Source: an uncultured Ilumatobacter sp. (GTDB lineage Bacteria > Actinomycetota > Acidimicrobiia > Acidimicrobiales > Ilumatobacteraceae). Taken from it: 64,000 nt of DNA. The DNA lies in the NCBI GenBank assembly GCA_937919625.1, contig CALFRK010000026.1:1-64000 (forward strand). The letters run 5' to 3'. Positions 7,226 to 17,077 of the stretch are shown piece by piece. The notes under the pieces were generated by a model, which was not told where the DNA came from, did not search any database, and saw nothing but the letters and a program-made list of their open reading frames with translations. Every line of letters begins with the position of its first letter. The stretch's first letter is position 1. A program made the position numbers and the translations under genes.

Positions 7226-10078
7226 TCAGTTGCCGAGTTCGTCGCTGAGCTGAGCGATGATGTCTCCAACCTGATCGAGCTTGGCCTGGTAACCGCCCAG
7301 ATCACCTTCACGCAATAGAGCCTGGGCCTCGACATACAGGCGCTCGGCCTCGGCCGCCAGGTCGGCCGGATCTGTCGAGCCAGTGGCGGGGGTCTCGGTG
7401 TCGTCGGTTGCAGGTTCCGTTGGCTCTTCGCCTTCTCCGGCGACTCGGTCACCAATCTCCCCGTTGAACCCGCGGAACAACCGAGCGAGCGCCGAGTCAA
7501 GGCGGGTGTCGAGCACGGCGGTGTTGTCGTGCGACACGATCACGAAGCGGTACTCGGTGATTTCGCTGGCGATCACATAGACCGGCCGGATGTACACCAG
7601 TCCGTCGCCAACCGGAATCAGCTGAAGATCGCCGAACTTGACCTTGGTGCCGGTCTCCTGATTGGCCTGCAGGCTGAGCTCGGGGCTGATGTCCTGTTCG
7701 GATTCGGCCTGGTCAGCGACCCGCAGGGGCCCTGGTGGCAACGGATCTTGATCGACCACGTACGTGACCAGTTCGCCGTAGGTATCGGGGTCGCTGGAGG
7801 CCGTCATGTAGGCCTGCAACTCCGTGCGCCGATCATCGGTGGAGAACGGCACATACGGACGCAAGATGACGAACTCTTGCTTGCCGGTTTTGATGTTGCG
7901 GAACATCGTGTAATACGGCACGAACCGCTCGACGTTCGACTCGGTGGCGAACTCAGTCTGTACGTCGGTCGGGTCGCTTGGTGCGTTGACCACCCGCGTG
8001 GTGTCCTGGCGATCGACCGAAGGTGCTTGGGAAACCGACCATGCGCCGGTGCGTTGGAAGAAATCCTCGGGCTCGATCTGGTATTTCGAGTACATATCGG
8101 TCTGCACTCGAAACAGGTCTTCGGGGTAGCGCAGGTGCTGACGAAGTTCGTCGGGCATCGCGGCGAGTGGCGTGAACAAATCGGGGAACGCCGATTGCCA
8201 AGCGAGCACGATCGGGTCGGTGTCGTCGACGATATAGAACGTGACATCGCCGGTGTAGGCATCGACGGCGGCCTTGACGCTGTTGCGGATGTAGTTTGCG
8301 CTGCTCGACAAGCCGGTCGACGAGCTGAGCTGAACATTTCCGATTCGCTGGGCATACGGGTAGCGGCTGGTTGAGGTGTACGCGTCGAGTACCCACTGCA
8401 CGCCACCGTCGACCACTACGGGATACGGGTCGGTGTCGTAATCGAGGAATGGCGCCAGCTTCTCGACACGGTCCTGCACCGATCGCACCCACAACATCTG
8501 CGAGTCACTTTGTACAGCGCCAGAGCCGATCACGTTGTAGTCGAGGAAGGCGAGCGCAAACGATGCCTTGCGGAAGAAACCGCTGAGTTCGACACCTGAC
8601 GTACCGGTGTAGTCCTCGTCGTTTCCGCACTGGCTCTCGGTGACGTCGGTGCCGGCGATTGCGTAGCCACCGAGGGTCGGACTGAAATACAACTCGGGGC
8701 GCTCGAGGTCGACGGTCTGGTAGTCGGGCCGGTCGCGATCGGTGACACGACCGACCGGCGCCAACACGAGTCCGCACCCGCGTGTGCTCACGAGATGCTC
8801 GCCCTGCCAGCTCTTGTTGGGGATATTGCCAAGATCGAGCTCACGGGCTGTGATCAGAACCTGTTCGCGTACTCCATCGAGGTCGTAACGGTCGACGTCG
8901 AGGTCGGCGATCTTCAAACCGGCAACCTCGCCGCGGTCGATCGTGAAGCGCGACAGCAACTGAGTCGGGTTGAGCAAGCGAACATTGCGGATCGGCTCGA
9001 GATCGGCCTCGACATCCTCTGCGGTGAGTCGGCTGAACGTGACCGATTCGGTGAGGACGTTGCCGATCCCCATCGCCGCCCGGGTGGCCTCGACGTTGCG
9101 GGCAATGTAAGGCGCCTCGCGCTCTTCCTGATTCGGCTTGACGACGAGAGATTGCACGATCGCGGGATAGATCAGCCCGCCGATGATCAGCACCACCAAC
9201 CACAGGCCCGATGCGACCAACGGTAGGCGCCACGCGTTGGTACGGATCGTCGACAGATACAGCACGGCTGTGAAGAGGGCGATCAGCACGAGCAGCATCA
9301 TCGCCGGCAGTTGCGCTTTGACGACGGCATAGGTGGCACCCTGCACGAACCCGCGAGTCTCGTTGGTGAGTTCGTAGCGCGTCAGCCAGTAGTCGGCAGC
9401 CTTGACTGCTGCGAGGAGAGCCAACAGCACAGCCATGTGCGCCTTTGTTGCAGCCCTCACGGTCGGCGTCGACGACGTGAACAGCACCCCGCCGTTGAGT
9501 AAGTGCGCTGCGAGCGTGAGCAGCGTAATAATCACCAGCGCCGCAAATAGCCAGTCGATCGCGAACGAGATGAACGGCAGTTCAAAGACGTAAAAGCCGA
9601 CATCGACGTTGAACTGCTCGTCTTGCACTCCGAATGACTGGCTGTTGCGGAACAACAACCAGTCCTGCCACTTTGATGTCGCCGGCAACGCCAACATGAA
9701 CGCCAGTACAAGAGCCGTTCCGTAGCGGACGAGTCGGAGACGGTGCCCAAACACCTCGTGGAAGCGCTCGACATACGGATGCACATTGGCTGGAAACGCC
9801 GTTGGTGCGGTGCGGTCGGCCACCAGGAGATTGATCCCCGCGAGCAGCGCGAATACCAGGAAGAACAAGAAGAACAGGGTCACCTTGGCGCCGATCTGGC
9901 CCCAAAACACGTCGGAACGGCCGAGTGCGTCGTGCCACAGGGCATCGACATAAAAGTTCGCAATCGCCCGACCGAATACGACGGCCAGAAAGAACAACAG
10001 ACCGACGCCGATCAGGACTGCACGTCCCGAAAGTCGAACTCGGGGCCGTGAACGTGGAAGATCGTTTTCGCGCCGCAT
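7226..10078 (-). CDS. UPF0182 family large membrane protein
   Basis: A 950-residue protein of the UPF0182 (COG1615) family, widespread in Actinobacteria and Cyanobacteria. About seven hydrophobic helices fill residues 20-330; a long extracytoplasmic domain follows, with the family words VYYTMFR-like PYYTMFRN, FVILRPYVPFS and PLPPGPLR. An acidic, Thr/Glu-rich linker around residue 870-890 precedes a C-terminal helical segment, as usual in this family. Biochemical function remains unknown. Its start lies directly next to a perfect tandem duplication (10094-10423) that therefore forms its upstream region. Confidence 0.93.
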   Translation of the reverse strand: MRRENDLPRSRPRVRLSGRAVLIGVGLLFFLAVVFGRAIANFYVDALWHDALGRSDVFWGQIGAKVTLFFLFFLVFALLAGINLLVADRTAPTAFPANVHPYVERFHEVFGHRLRLVRYGTALVLAFMLALPATSKWQDWLLFRNSQSFGVQDEQFNVDVGFYVFELPFISFAIDWLFAALVIITLLTLAAHLLNGGVLFTSSTPTVRAATKAHMAVLLALLAAVKAADYWLTRYELTNETRGFVQGATYAVVKAQLPAMMLLVLIALFTAVLYLSTIRTNAWRLPLVASGLWLVVLIIGGLIYPAIVQSLVVKPNQEEREAPYIARNVEATRAAMGIGNVLTESVTFSRLTAEDVEADLEPIRNVRLLNPTQLLSRFTIDRGEVAGLKIADLDVDRYDLDGVREQVLITARELDLGNIPNKSWQGEHLVSTRGCGLVLAPVGRVTDRDRPDYQTVDLERPELYFSPTLGGYAIAGTDVTESQCGNDEDYTGTSGVELSGFFRKASFALAFLDYNVIGSGAVQSDSQMLWVRSVQDRVEKLAPFLDYDTDPYPVVVDGGVQWVLDAYTSTSRYPYAQRIGNVQLSSSTGLSSSANYIRNSVKAAVDAYTGDVTFYIVDDTDPIVLAWQSAFPDLFTPLAAMPDELRQHLRYPEDLFRVQTDMYSKYQIEPEDFFQRTGAWSVSQAPSVDRQDTTRVVNAPSDPTDVQTEFATESNVERFVPYYTMFRNIKTGKQEFVILRPYVPFSTDDRRTELQAYMTASSDPDTYGELVTYVVDQDPLPPGPLRVADQAESEQDISPELSLQANQETGTKVKFGDLQLIPVGDGLVYIRPVYVIASEITEYRFVIVSHDNTAVLDTRLDSALARLFRGFNGEIGDRVAGEGEEPTEPATDDTETPATGSTDPADLAAEAERLYVEAQALLREGDLGGYQAKLDQVGDIIAQLSDELGN

Positions 10079-10093
10079 GTGGCGCCGAGGCTA

Positions 10094-10423
10094 CTAGGAG
10101 CCTGGGTCAGTAGCGGTCAAATACAGTTCGACACCCAGTCATCACCACTCGCTGCGTTCTCGGATCACGCGATTACCTACGGGTAGTGGCGAATCCTGCG
10201 ACCTTGCGACTGGCGCACCTGCACATCGACATGCACACGCCGATACCGACCCACACTCCTAGGAGCCTGGGTCAGTAGCGGTCAAATACAGTTCGACACC
10301 CAGTCATCACCACTCGCTGCGTTCTCGGATCACGCGATTACCTACGGGTAGTGGCGAATCCTGCGACCTTGCGACTGGCGCACCTGCACATCGACATGCA
10401 CACGCCGATACCGACCCACACTC
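10094..10423. repeat. perfect tandem duplication, 2 x 165 bp
   Basis: Positions 10094-10258 are repeated without a single mismatch at 10259-10423; the bases CTAG follow at 10424-10427 as the start of a third copy and then the match stops. The unit begins CTAGGAGCCTGGG. The array fills nearly all of the 345-bp gap between the start of the UPF0182 gene and the stop of the DivIVA-type gene. Neither strand offers a convincing gene in the unit. Identity implies a recent duplication, a variable-number repeat, or an assembly effect. Confidence 0.95.
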
Positions 10424-12337
<1,914 letters not shown>

Positions 12338-12386
12338 GTCGCGAAGCGTAAACGCCCGGACACCGCCAATAGTGGCAATCGCGCGA

Positions 12387-13691
12387 TCAGTCCCCCGGCG
12401 CAGGCGGGATTTGGTCGCCGCCGAGTGCTTCGAGGGCGGCGATCGCCTCCTCCACCGTGGCAACCGTGACGATCACAAGACCGTCACCACCCGCAAGTCG
12501 AGCGGCCGCAATGTCTTCCTCGCCCTGCGCCGTCGGCACCAGGAAGACGGAAACCCCGGCCTGCGCCACCGCCGAGGCCTTCTGCCTCAGGCCACCGATC
12601 GCTCCCACCGAGCCGTCGAGTGCGATCGTGCCAGTGACAGCCACCCGACCGCCCCCGGTGAGCTCACCAGGCGTGAGCTCATCGATCAAGGTCAGGGTGA
12701 ATGCCAGTCCGGCGGATGGACCGCCGATCGAGCCCGTATCGATGTCGAGCTCAAACGGCAGCTTGACCCGGCGCGTGTCGAATGGAAAGAACCCGACGAT
12801 CGTGCGGCTGGGGTCGTCGGGCGAGGCGGTCAACTCGACCTCGACGTCGAGCGTGCCGACCCCAGGGCGATCGATCTTCATCTCAACCTTGTCACCAGGT
12901 TGCTTACCCTCAAGGATCTGGCTGAGATCTTCGACCCCATCGATGGACTCGCCGGAGACTTCGATGATCCGGTCGCCTGGGTCGAGCACGGTGTCTGACG
13001 GACTCCAGGTCACGCACTCGGTGCCTTCTTCGTTGCCGGCCAAACACACCATCGCCTCGATCAACACATCACCTGCTACCACCTCGACGTCGAAACCAAC
13101 CCGCTGGAGGGCGACGTACTGTGCGATCTGTTCAGACGTACGCATCGACTCGAGCGCGAACGTGCGCCGTTGTTGTGGGGTCTGAATGCCGTACTTCTCC
13201 TCGTTCGTCAGGAACTGGATCGCCGGGTCATCGCGGCCGAGCAGCCATGACAACACCGACTGAGCGGGTTCGGTGACCGTGACGAAGTAGATGTCGCCGT
13301 CGGGTGGGAACTGTTCGACGTCAGCGCCGAGATCGCCTAGATCGCCAAAAATGACACGCTCAGCTACCGGCTGAGCAGACGCCGGCGTGCGGGCGTACGG
13401 TGTCGCCTGGTCGACGCCAAGCCGAACGTTCTCCTTCTCCGCCACAACTTTGGCGGGGATCACACCAGCGATCGGAAGCGCCAATAGAAGTGTCAGAGAG
13501 ATCACCGCAACCGGAACTGTCCACCGACGGTGGCCACGCCGCGAAAGCACCACGCCGGCCCTGGCGGCCGCTTCGGCCGGCGTCTCGCGACGAGGCAGCA
13601 GCGCGGCCTGATCCGCCAGTAGTCTCGTATCTTGCGTGTCGGCCAATTTTGCGCTCTCTGTAGACGGTCTCACTGTCAGGGCTGCATTCAT
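12387..13691 (-). CDS. YlbL-family PDZ/Lon-type (S16) membrane protease
   Basis: A membrane-anchored serine protease. One transmembrane helix (PVAVISLTLLLALPIAGVI) lies near residues 55-75, an extracellular PDZ domain spans roughly 165-250, and a Lon-type proteolytic domain ends the protein. The catalytic Ser is in GGPSAGLAF (about 326) and the Lys in GLRQKASA (about 371). In Bacillus, YlbL degrades a cell-division inhibitor after DNA damage. The start is uncertain: ATG at 13691 is used here; a TTG at 13646 preceded by AGAGAG is also good, and an upstream ATG at 13799 would overlap the divergent gene. It precedes the DivIVA-type gene, so a cell-division link is tempting. Confidence 0.88.
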   Translation of the reverse strand: MNAALTVRPSTESAKLADTQDTRLLADQAALLPRRETPAEAAARAGVVLSRRGHRRWTVPVAVISLTLLLALPIAGVIPAKVVAEKENVRLGVDQATPYARTPASAQPVAERVIFGDLGDLGADVEQFPPDGDIYFVTVTEPAQSVLSWLLGRDDPAIQFLTNEEKYGIQTPQQRRTFALESMRTSEQIAQYVALQRVGFDVEVVAGDVLIEAMVCLAGNEEGTECVTWSPSDTVLDPGDRIIEVSGESIDGVEDLSQILEGKQPGDKVEMKIDRPGVGTLDVEVELTASPDDPSRTIVGFFPFDTRRVKLPFELDIDTGSIGGPSAGLAFTLTLIDELTPGELTGGGRVAVTGTIALDGSVGAIGGLRQKASAVAQAGVSVFLVPTAQGEEDIAAARLAGGDGLVIVTVATVEEAIAALEALGGDQIPPAPGD

Positions 13692-13797
13692 CGTCGTGTT
13701 GGCGATCGTTGCCCTGCTGCTGACTGGGTGGCGTAAGCCTGCCAGAGCGGAGTCGCGTTCACCACGCGGGCCGGCCCGCCGAGACGTGTCGGGGGTC

Positions 13798-13971
13798 ATG
13801 GTCGACCACTACGACACGGTGCCGTACCGCCGCCTCGGTCCGATTCGTCGTGTGTTCGCTGTTGCAGCGAGCGGAGGAATCGGCGTTCTGACTGGCGTGC
13901 TGGCAGCGATAATCGTGTCGTTCAGCATCGCCTTCGCTGTCATCTGGCTCACAAATCTGTTGCAGCAATGA
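13798..13971 (+). CDS. small single-pass membrane protein
   Basis: A 57-residue protein beginning MVDHYDTVPYRRLGPIRR, with one strong hydrophobic helix (about residues 22-53) and a short LLQQ end. The positive patch before the helix suggests the N-terminus stays inside. Its stop overlaps the start of the HEAT-repeat gene (ATGA at 13968-13971), which argues that it is really translated and is coupled to that gene. No family recognised. A longer reading frame starts at 13636 but would cover the start region of the divergent protease. Confidence 0.6.
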   Translation: MVDHYDTVPYRRLGPIRRVFAVAASGGIGVLTGVLAAIIVSFSIAFAVIWLTNLLQQ

Positions 13972-14576
13972 CAGCCCGCCAACGTCGCCAAGCGGTCATC
14001 ATCGCCGGACACAACGGCGACACCGCAACGGCAACCGCCCACGTCGACGATCCGGACTCGACCGTGCGGACCGCCACGCTGGGTGCACTCGATCGACTCG
14101 GCGAGTTGACGCCCGCTCACATCATCAACGCATTCGCCGACGTGGCACCCGAGGTTCGGCGCCGAGCAGCCGAACTGGCCGGCGCCTGGGTCGGGATCTC
14201 ACTGATGCCATTGCTCGGTGACCTTGATCCCACCGTGATCGAGGTCGCCGCATGGGCGTGCGGTGAACAGGAGCAGGTCGATGACAGAGTTCTCGATCGC
14301 CTGATCGAGCTGACCACACAGTCGCAAGAGCCGCTCGTACGCGAGGCCAGCGCGGCGGCATTGGGCGCGATCGGCGACCAGCGCGGCCTGCCGGCGATCC
14401 TTGCGGCGTGCGTCGACAAGCCAAACATCCGCCGGCGGGCGGTGTTGGCGCTCGCCCCGTTTGACGGACCTCATGTAGAGGCTGCGATCGAGCAGGCGTT
14501 GGAGGACCGAGACTGGCAGGTCCGTCAGGCCGCAGAGGACCTACGCCGCGCAGCCGGCGAGCTCGACCTCACCTAG
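13968..14576 (+). CDS. HEAT-repeat protein
   Basis: A 202-residue alpha-helical repeat protein. About five HEAT units can be counted, each with a D/P-x-VR signature: DPDSTVRTATLGAL, APEVRRRAAELAG, EPLVREASAAALGAIGD, PNIRRRAVLALAPF and DWQVRQAAEDLRRA. Such proteins usually bind partners rather than catalyse. It is coupled by ATGA to the small membrane protein before it, which could tether it to the membrane. It ends in a hairpin that includes its own stop codon. Confidence 0.85.
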   Translation: MTARQRRQAVIIAGHNGDTATATAHVDDPDSTVRTATLGALDRLGELTPAHIINAFADVAPEVRRRAAELAGAWVGISLMPLLGDLDPTVIEVAAWACGEQEQVDDRVLDRLIELTTQSQEPLVREASAAALGAIGDQRGLPAILAACVDKPNIRRRAVLALAPFDGPHVEAAIEQALEDRDWQVRQAAEDLRRAAGELDLT

Positions 14577-14607
14577 TTGGGAGTTGCGCCTGGCACATCT
14601 CCCAACT
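14575..14607. terminator. hairpin between convergent genes
   Basis: AGTTGGGAG (14575-14583) pairs perfectly with CTCCCAACT (14599-14607) around a 15-base loop containing GCCTGGCACA. It sits between the converging HEAT and GNAT genes. No U tract follows. The loop shares GCCTGGCACA with the hairpin at 63257. Confidence 0.65.
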
Positions 14608-14622
14608 CGTTTGAGCGGCGGA

Positions 14623-15054
14623 TCAGATCGTGTAGCGATACATGTTCGTGTCGTAGGGCACGAACCCGAGCCGTCGGTAGAGGCGATTTGCAGCCTGGCG
14701 CGACGATCGGCTCGTCAGGTTCACGTTCTTGGCACCGCGGCGTGCAGCCTCTGAGATCGCCGCAAGGTTGAGCGACTCTCCGACGCCGTGACCACGCGCT
14801 GACCCGTCCACGACAACGTCTTCGATCCACGCCTTCATGCCGGTCGGCATTCTGTACAAGGCCAGCGTCAAGGTGCCAACGATCCGACCCTCGAACCACG
14901 CCAGATACAACACCGAATCGGGCGAGTCGACGATCGCCTGGAGCTGGGTCGAAGTTGGTGGCAGTGACGATGACGACAGTTGCGGAATCAACGCCGCCAT
15001 CGCCGCCACGAGCTGCTCGTCGACAACATCGGCAGGGCGGATCTCAGCACTCAC
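14623..15054 (-). CDS. GNAT-family N-acetyltransferase
   Basis: About 143 residues from a GTG start at 15054 (VSAEIRPADVVD). The acetyl-CoA pyrophosphate loop is RGHGVGESL, preceded by the beta strand VVVDGSA, and the C-terminal motif NRLYRRLGF is typical of GNAT enzymes. The acceptor is unknown. An ATG at 15096 would add 14 residues but would overlap the start of the divergent small gene at 15095, so the GTG is preferred. Confidence 0.85.
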   Translation of the reverse strand: MSAEIRPADVVDEQLVAAMAALIPQLSSSSLPPTSTQLQAIVDSPDSVLYLAWFEGRIVGTLTLALYRMPTGMKAWIEDVVVDGSARGHGVGESLNLAAISEAARRGAKNVNLTSRSSRQAANRLYRRLGFVPYDTNMYRYTI

Positions 15055-15094
15055 CGGCTTGACGTTACCCGTCGGCGCCTGCCACCGTTGGCGC

Positions 15095-15346
15095 ATGGCA
15101 CAGAGCCGGGAACGTCGAAATCAGCGCCGCAAGCAGCGGGCACGATCGCGACCGACAAATCCCGCCGCCGCCTCGCAGGCGACCGGTCGGCGCCGCAACC
15201 TACGGCGCGTGGTGATCGCCTTCTTGGTCCTCGTCGGAATAGCAGGAATCATGACGATCTCGGGATCCAGCGATGATCCCAACGGCACACCTGCCACGGT
15301 TCGCCTGTCTGCTCACGCCGCTGCGCCCGCTTTCGAGCGCCGGTAG
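15095..15346 (+). CDS. small basic single-pass membrane protein
   Basis: An 83-residue frame starting MAQSRERRNQRRKQRARSR. A strongly basic 35-residue head is followed by one hydrophobic helix (VVIAFLVLVGIAGIM) and a short tail. The arrangement (positive-inside head, one helix, short exported tail) is that of small actinobacterial membrane proteins, but no family is recognised. It ends 12 bp before the PAC2 gene and would be in one operon with it. Moderate doubt remains whether it is translated. Confidence 0.5.
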   Translation: MAQSRERRNQRRKQRARSRPTNPAAASQATGRRRNLRRVVIAFLVLVGIAGIMTISGSSDDPNGTPATVRLSAHAAAPAFERR

Positions 15347-15358
15347 GGTGAGGTCCGC

Positions 15359-16255
15359 ATGGAGCACGTCCGTTGGCTGACCGACATCGATCAGATCACG
15401 CTTACCAATCCGGTCGTGGTCGCTGCCTTCACCGGCTGGAATGATGCTGGCGATGCGGCGTCCGCTGCGATCCGCACAATGGTCGAAACCAGCGGTGCAA
15501 CGGCGCTCGCAGAGATAGATCCTGAGCCGTTCACCGACTTCGCCACCGTTCGCCCCCATGTGCGGCTCGACGACGAGCGCAACCGGTCGATTGTGTGGCC
15601 GACCACCGGCATCTGGGCGGCTTCGCTGCCAGGCACCGACGTAATCCTGATTCTCGGTCCCGAGCCTGCGTTGCGTTGGCGCACGTTCTGCGAACAGATC
15701 ACCGGGATCGTCCACCACTTCAACTCGCCGATGGCATTCACGCTCGGGGCGCTGCTGGCCGACGTTCCGCACACGCGACGCACGCAGATCATCGCTACCG
15801 CCACAGATACCGTTCTGATCGAACGCTTCGACCTCGAACGATCGCGGTATGAGGGCCCGACCGGAATCATCGGCGTGTTGCACGATTCGTTGTCGAAGAG
15901 CGGACTGCCAACCGCGTCGCTGTGGGCCGCAGTGCCGGGCTATGCATCACAGTTGCCGTCGCCACGCGCGACCTTCGCACTGCTCGAGCGACTGTGTTCG
16001 ATGATGGGCACTCCAGCACCCGTCGCCACGGTCGCCGCTCAGATCGCCGAATACGACGCCAAGGTCGCCGCCATGATCTCAGGCGACGACGATCTCGTTA
16101 CGTATGTCAGCCGTCTCGAAGACATGGTCGACGAGATGAACAGCGACACCGCCACCGAGCTTGACGACGTGATCATTACCGATGCCGACGCCAACCCCGA
16201 GCAACTAGCCGACGAGGTCGAGCAGTTCCTCCGCAATCGCGACGCTGACAGCTGA
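15359..16255 (+). CDS. PAC2-family protein
   Basis: A 298-residue PAC2 (proteasome-assembly-chaperone-like) protein. The diagnostic start VVAAFTGWNDAGDAAS lies at residues about 20-35, and the ATP-grasp-like core continues through PHVRLDDERNR, LILGPEPALRW and IGVLHDSLSKSGLPTASLWAAVPGY. Bacterial PAC2 proteins are common in Actinobacteria that carry a proteasome, and also occur without one; their role is not settled. The ATG at 15359 closely follows the small membrane gene. Confidence 0.92.
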   Translation: MEHVRWLTDIDQITLTNPVVVAAFTGWNDAGDAASAAIRTMVETSGATALAEIDPEPFTDFATVRPHVRLDDERNRSIVWPTTGIWAASLPGTDVILILGPEPALRWRTFCEQITGIVHHFNSPMAFTLGALLADVPHTRRTQIIATATDTVLIERFDLERSRYEGPTGIIGVLHDSLSKSGLPTASLWAAVPGYASQLPSPRATFALLERLCSMMGTPAPVATVAAQIAEYDAKVAAMISGDDDLVTYVSRLEDMVDEMNSDTATELDDVIITDADANPEQLADEVEQFLRNRDADS

Positions 16256-16261
16256 CGGCTG

Positions 16262-16274
16262 GGTGCCGGGCACC
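16262..16274. terminator. short palindrome between convergent genes
   Basis: GGTGCCGGGCACC followed by TTT lies between the stops of the PAC2 and NUDIX genes. It is a perfect 6-bp stem with one central base, too tight to fold fully, so a terminator role is only likely, not certain. Confidence 0.35.
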
Positions 16275-16294
16275 TTTCGGTTGGGACCATTCAG

Positions 16295-16996
16295 TTAAGG
16301 ACGCCAGACCGGATCGCGGGGCGGGTCGAAGGCGGTCGCAGCCTCTTCACCATTGATCGCTGCAAATGCAGCGGCGGCCCACCAGGAAGCTCCAGCTGTC
16401 GCACGGGGCAAGGCGGTTGGCCCGAACCAACCGACATCGCTCGTCTCGAGCGGGTGAGGACGCAGCGCGCCGCCGGTTGCCCGGCAATAGAACAACAGCA
16501 AGTACATGCCGAATCGCGAAAACCCCATTCGCTGACCGTCGATCACCGACAGCAGGCGAACCGGCTCACATTCGATGCCGGTTTCCTCTTCGACCTCTTT
16601 GGCGGCCACCTCTGACGCCGAGTAACCGATGTCGGCCCATCCCGTTGGGTACAGCCAGATGCCCGAGTCGGCCCTTTGCACGAGCAGCATCTCACCGTTT
16701 TCGTTGCCGACAATCGCGCCGATCGCCACCTTCGGCGTTACGTATCCGGGCACCCCTTCGCCGACGTTCGCCAGCCACTCCTGTACGAAATGATCAGTTT
16801 CGCGCTCGACCTCGAGAGCGTCGTCGAGGGCATGCGCGGCGGCCTTGATGTCACCCGCGACGTGGAGTATCTCCTCGAACCGCTCGCGCTCGTACAGATT
16901 CTCCGTAAACCCCAACCCGGTGCGGGCAATCCCCGCCAGCGACGAGCTCCATCGAGCCAGATCTCGTGCATCCGGGGCGCCGGCGGACTTGGTCAC
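16295..16996 (-). CDS. NUDIX hydrolase with N-terminal helical domain
   Basis: About 233 residues from the GTG 16996 (VTKSAGAPDARDLARW). The first 70 residues form a helical domain (GIARTGLGF, ERERFEEIL) like the Nudix_N_2 part of YjhB/ADP-ribose-type enzymes. The Nudix box reads GWADIGYSASEVAAKEVEEETGI broken here as GWADIGYSASE + VAAKEVEEETGI: the usual second-position Glu is Tyr and the usual Arg is Lys, while the metal-binding EExxG core is kept. Substrate probably a nucleoside diphosphate derivative. It converges on PAC2. Confidence 0.87.
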   Translation of the reverse strand: MTKSAGAPDARDLARWSSSLAGIARTGLGFTENLYERERFEEILHVAGDIKAAAHALDDALEVERETDHFVQEWLANVGEGVPGYVTPKVAIGAIVGNENGEMLLVQRADSGIWLYPTGWADIGYSASEVAAKEVEEETGIECEPVRLLSVIDGQRMGFSRFGMYLLLFYCRATGGALRPHPLETSDVGWFGPTALPRATAGASWWAAAAFAAINGEEAATAFDPPRDPVWRP

Positions 16997-17077
16997 GAGC
17001 CTGACGCTACTCGCCCAGCGCGACGTGGACGAGTAGTGCACCCACGAGCGCCATGACCGGTCGCAGCCACACTCAGA

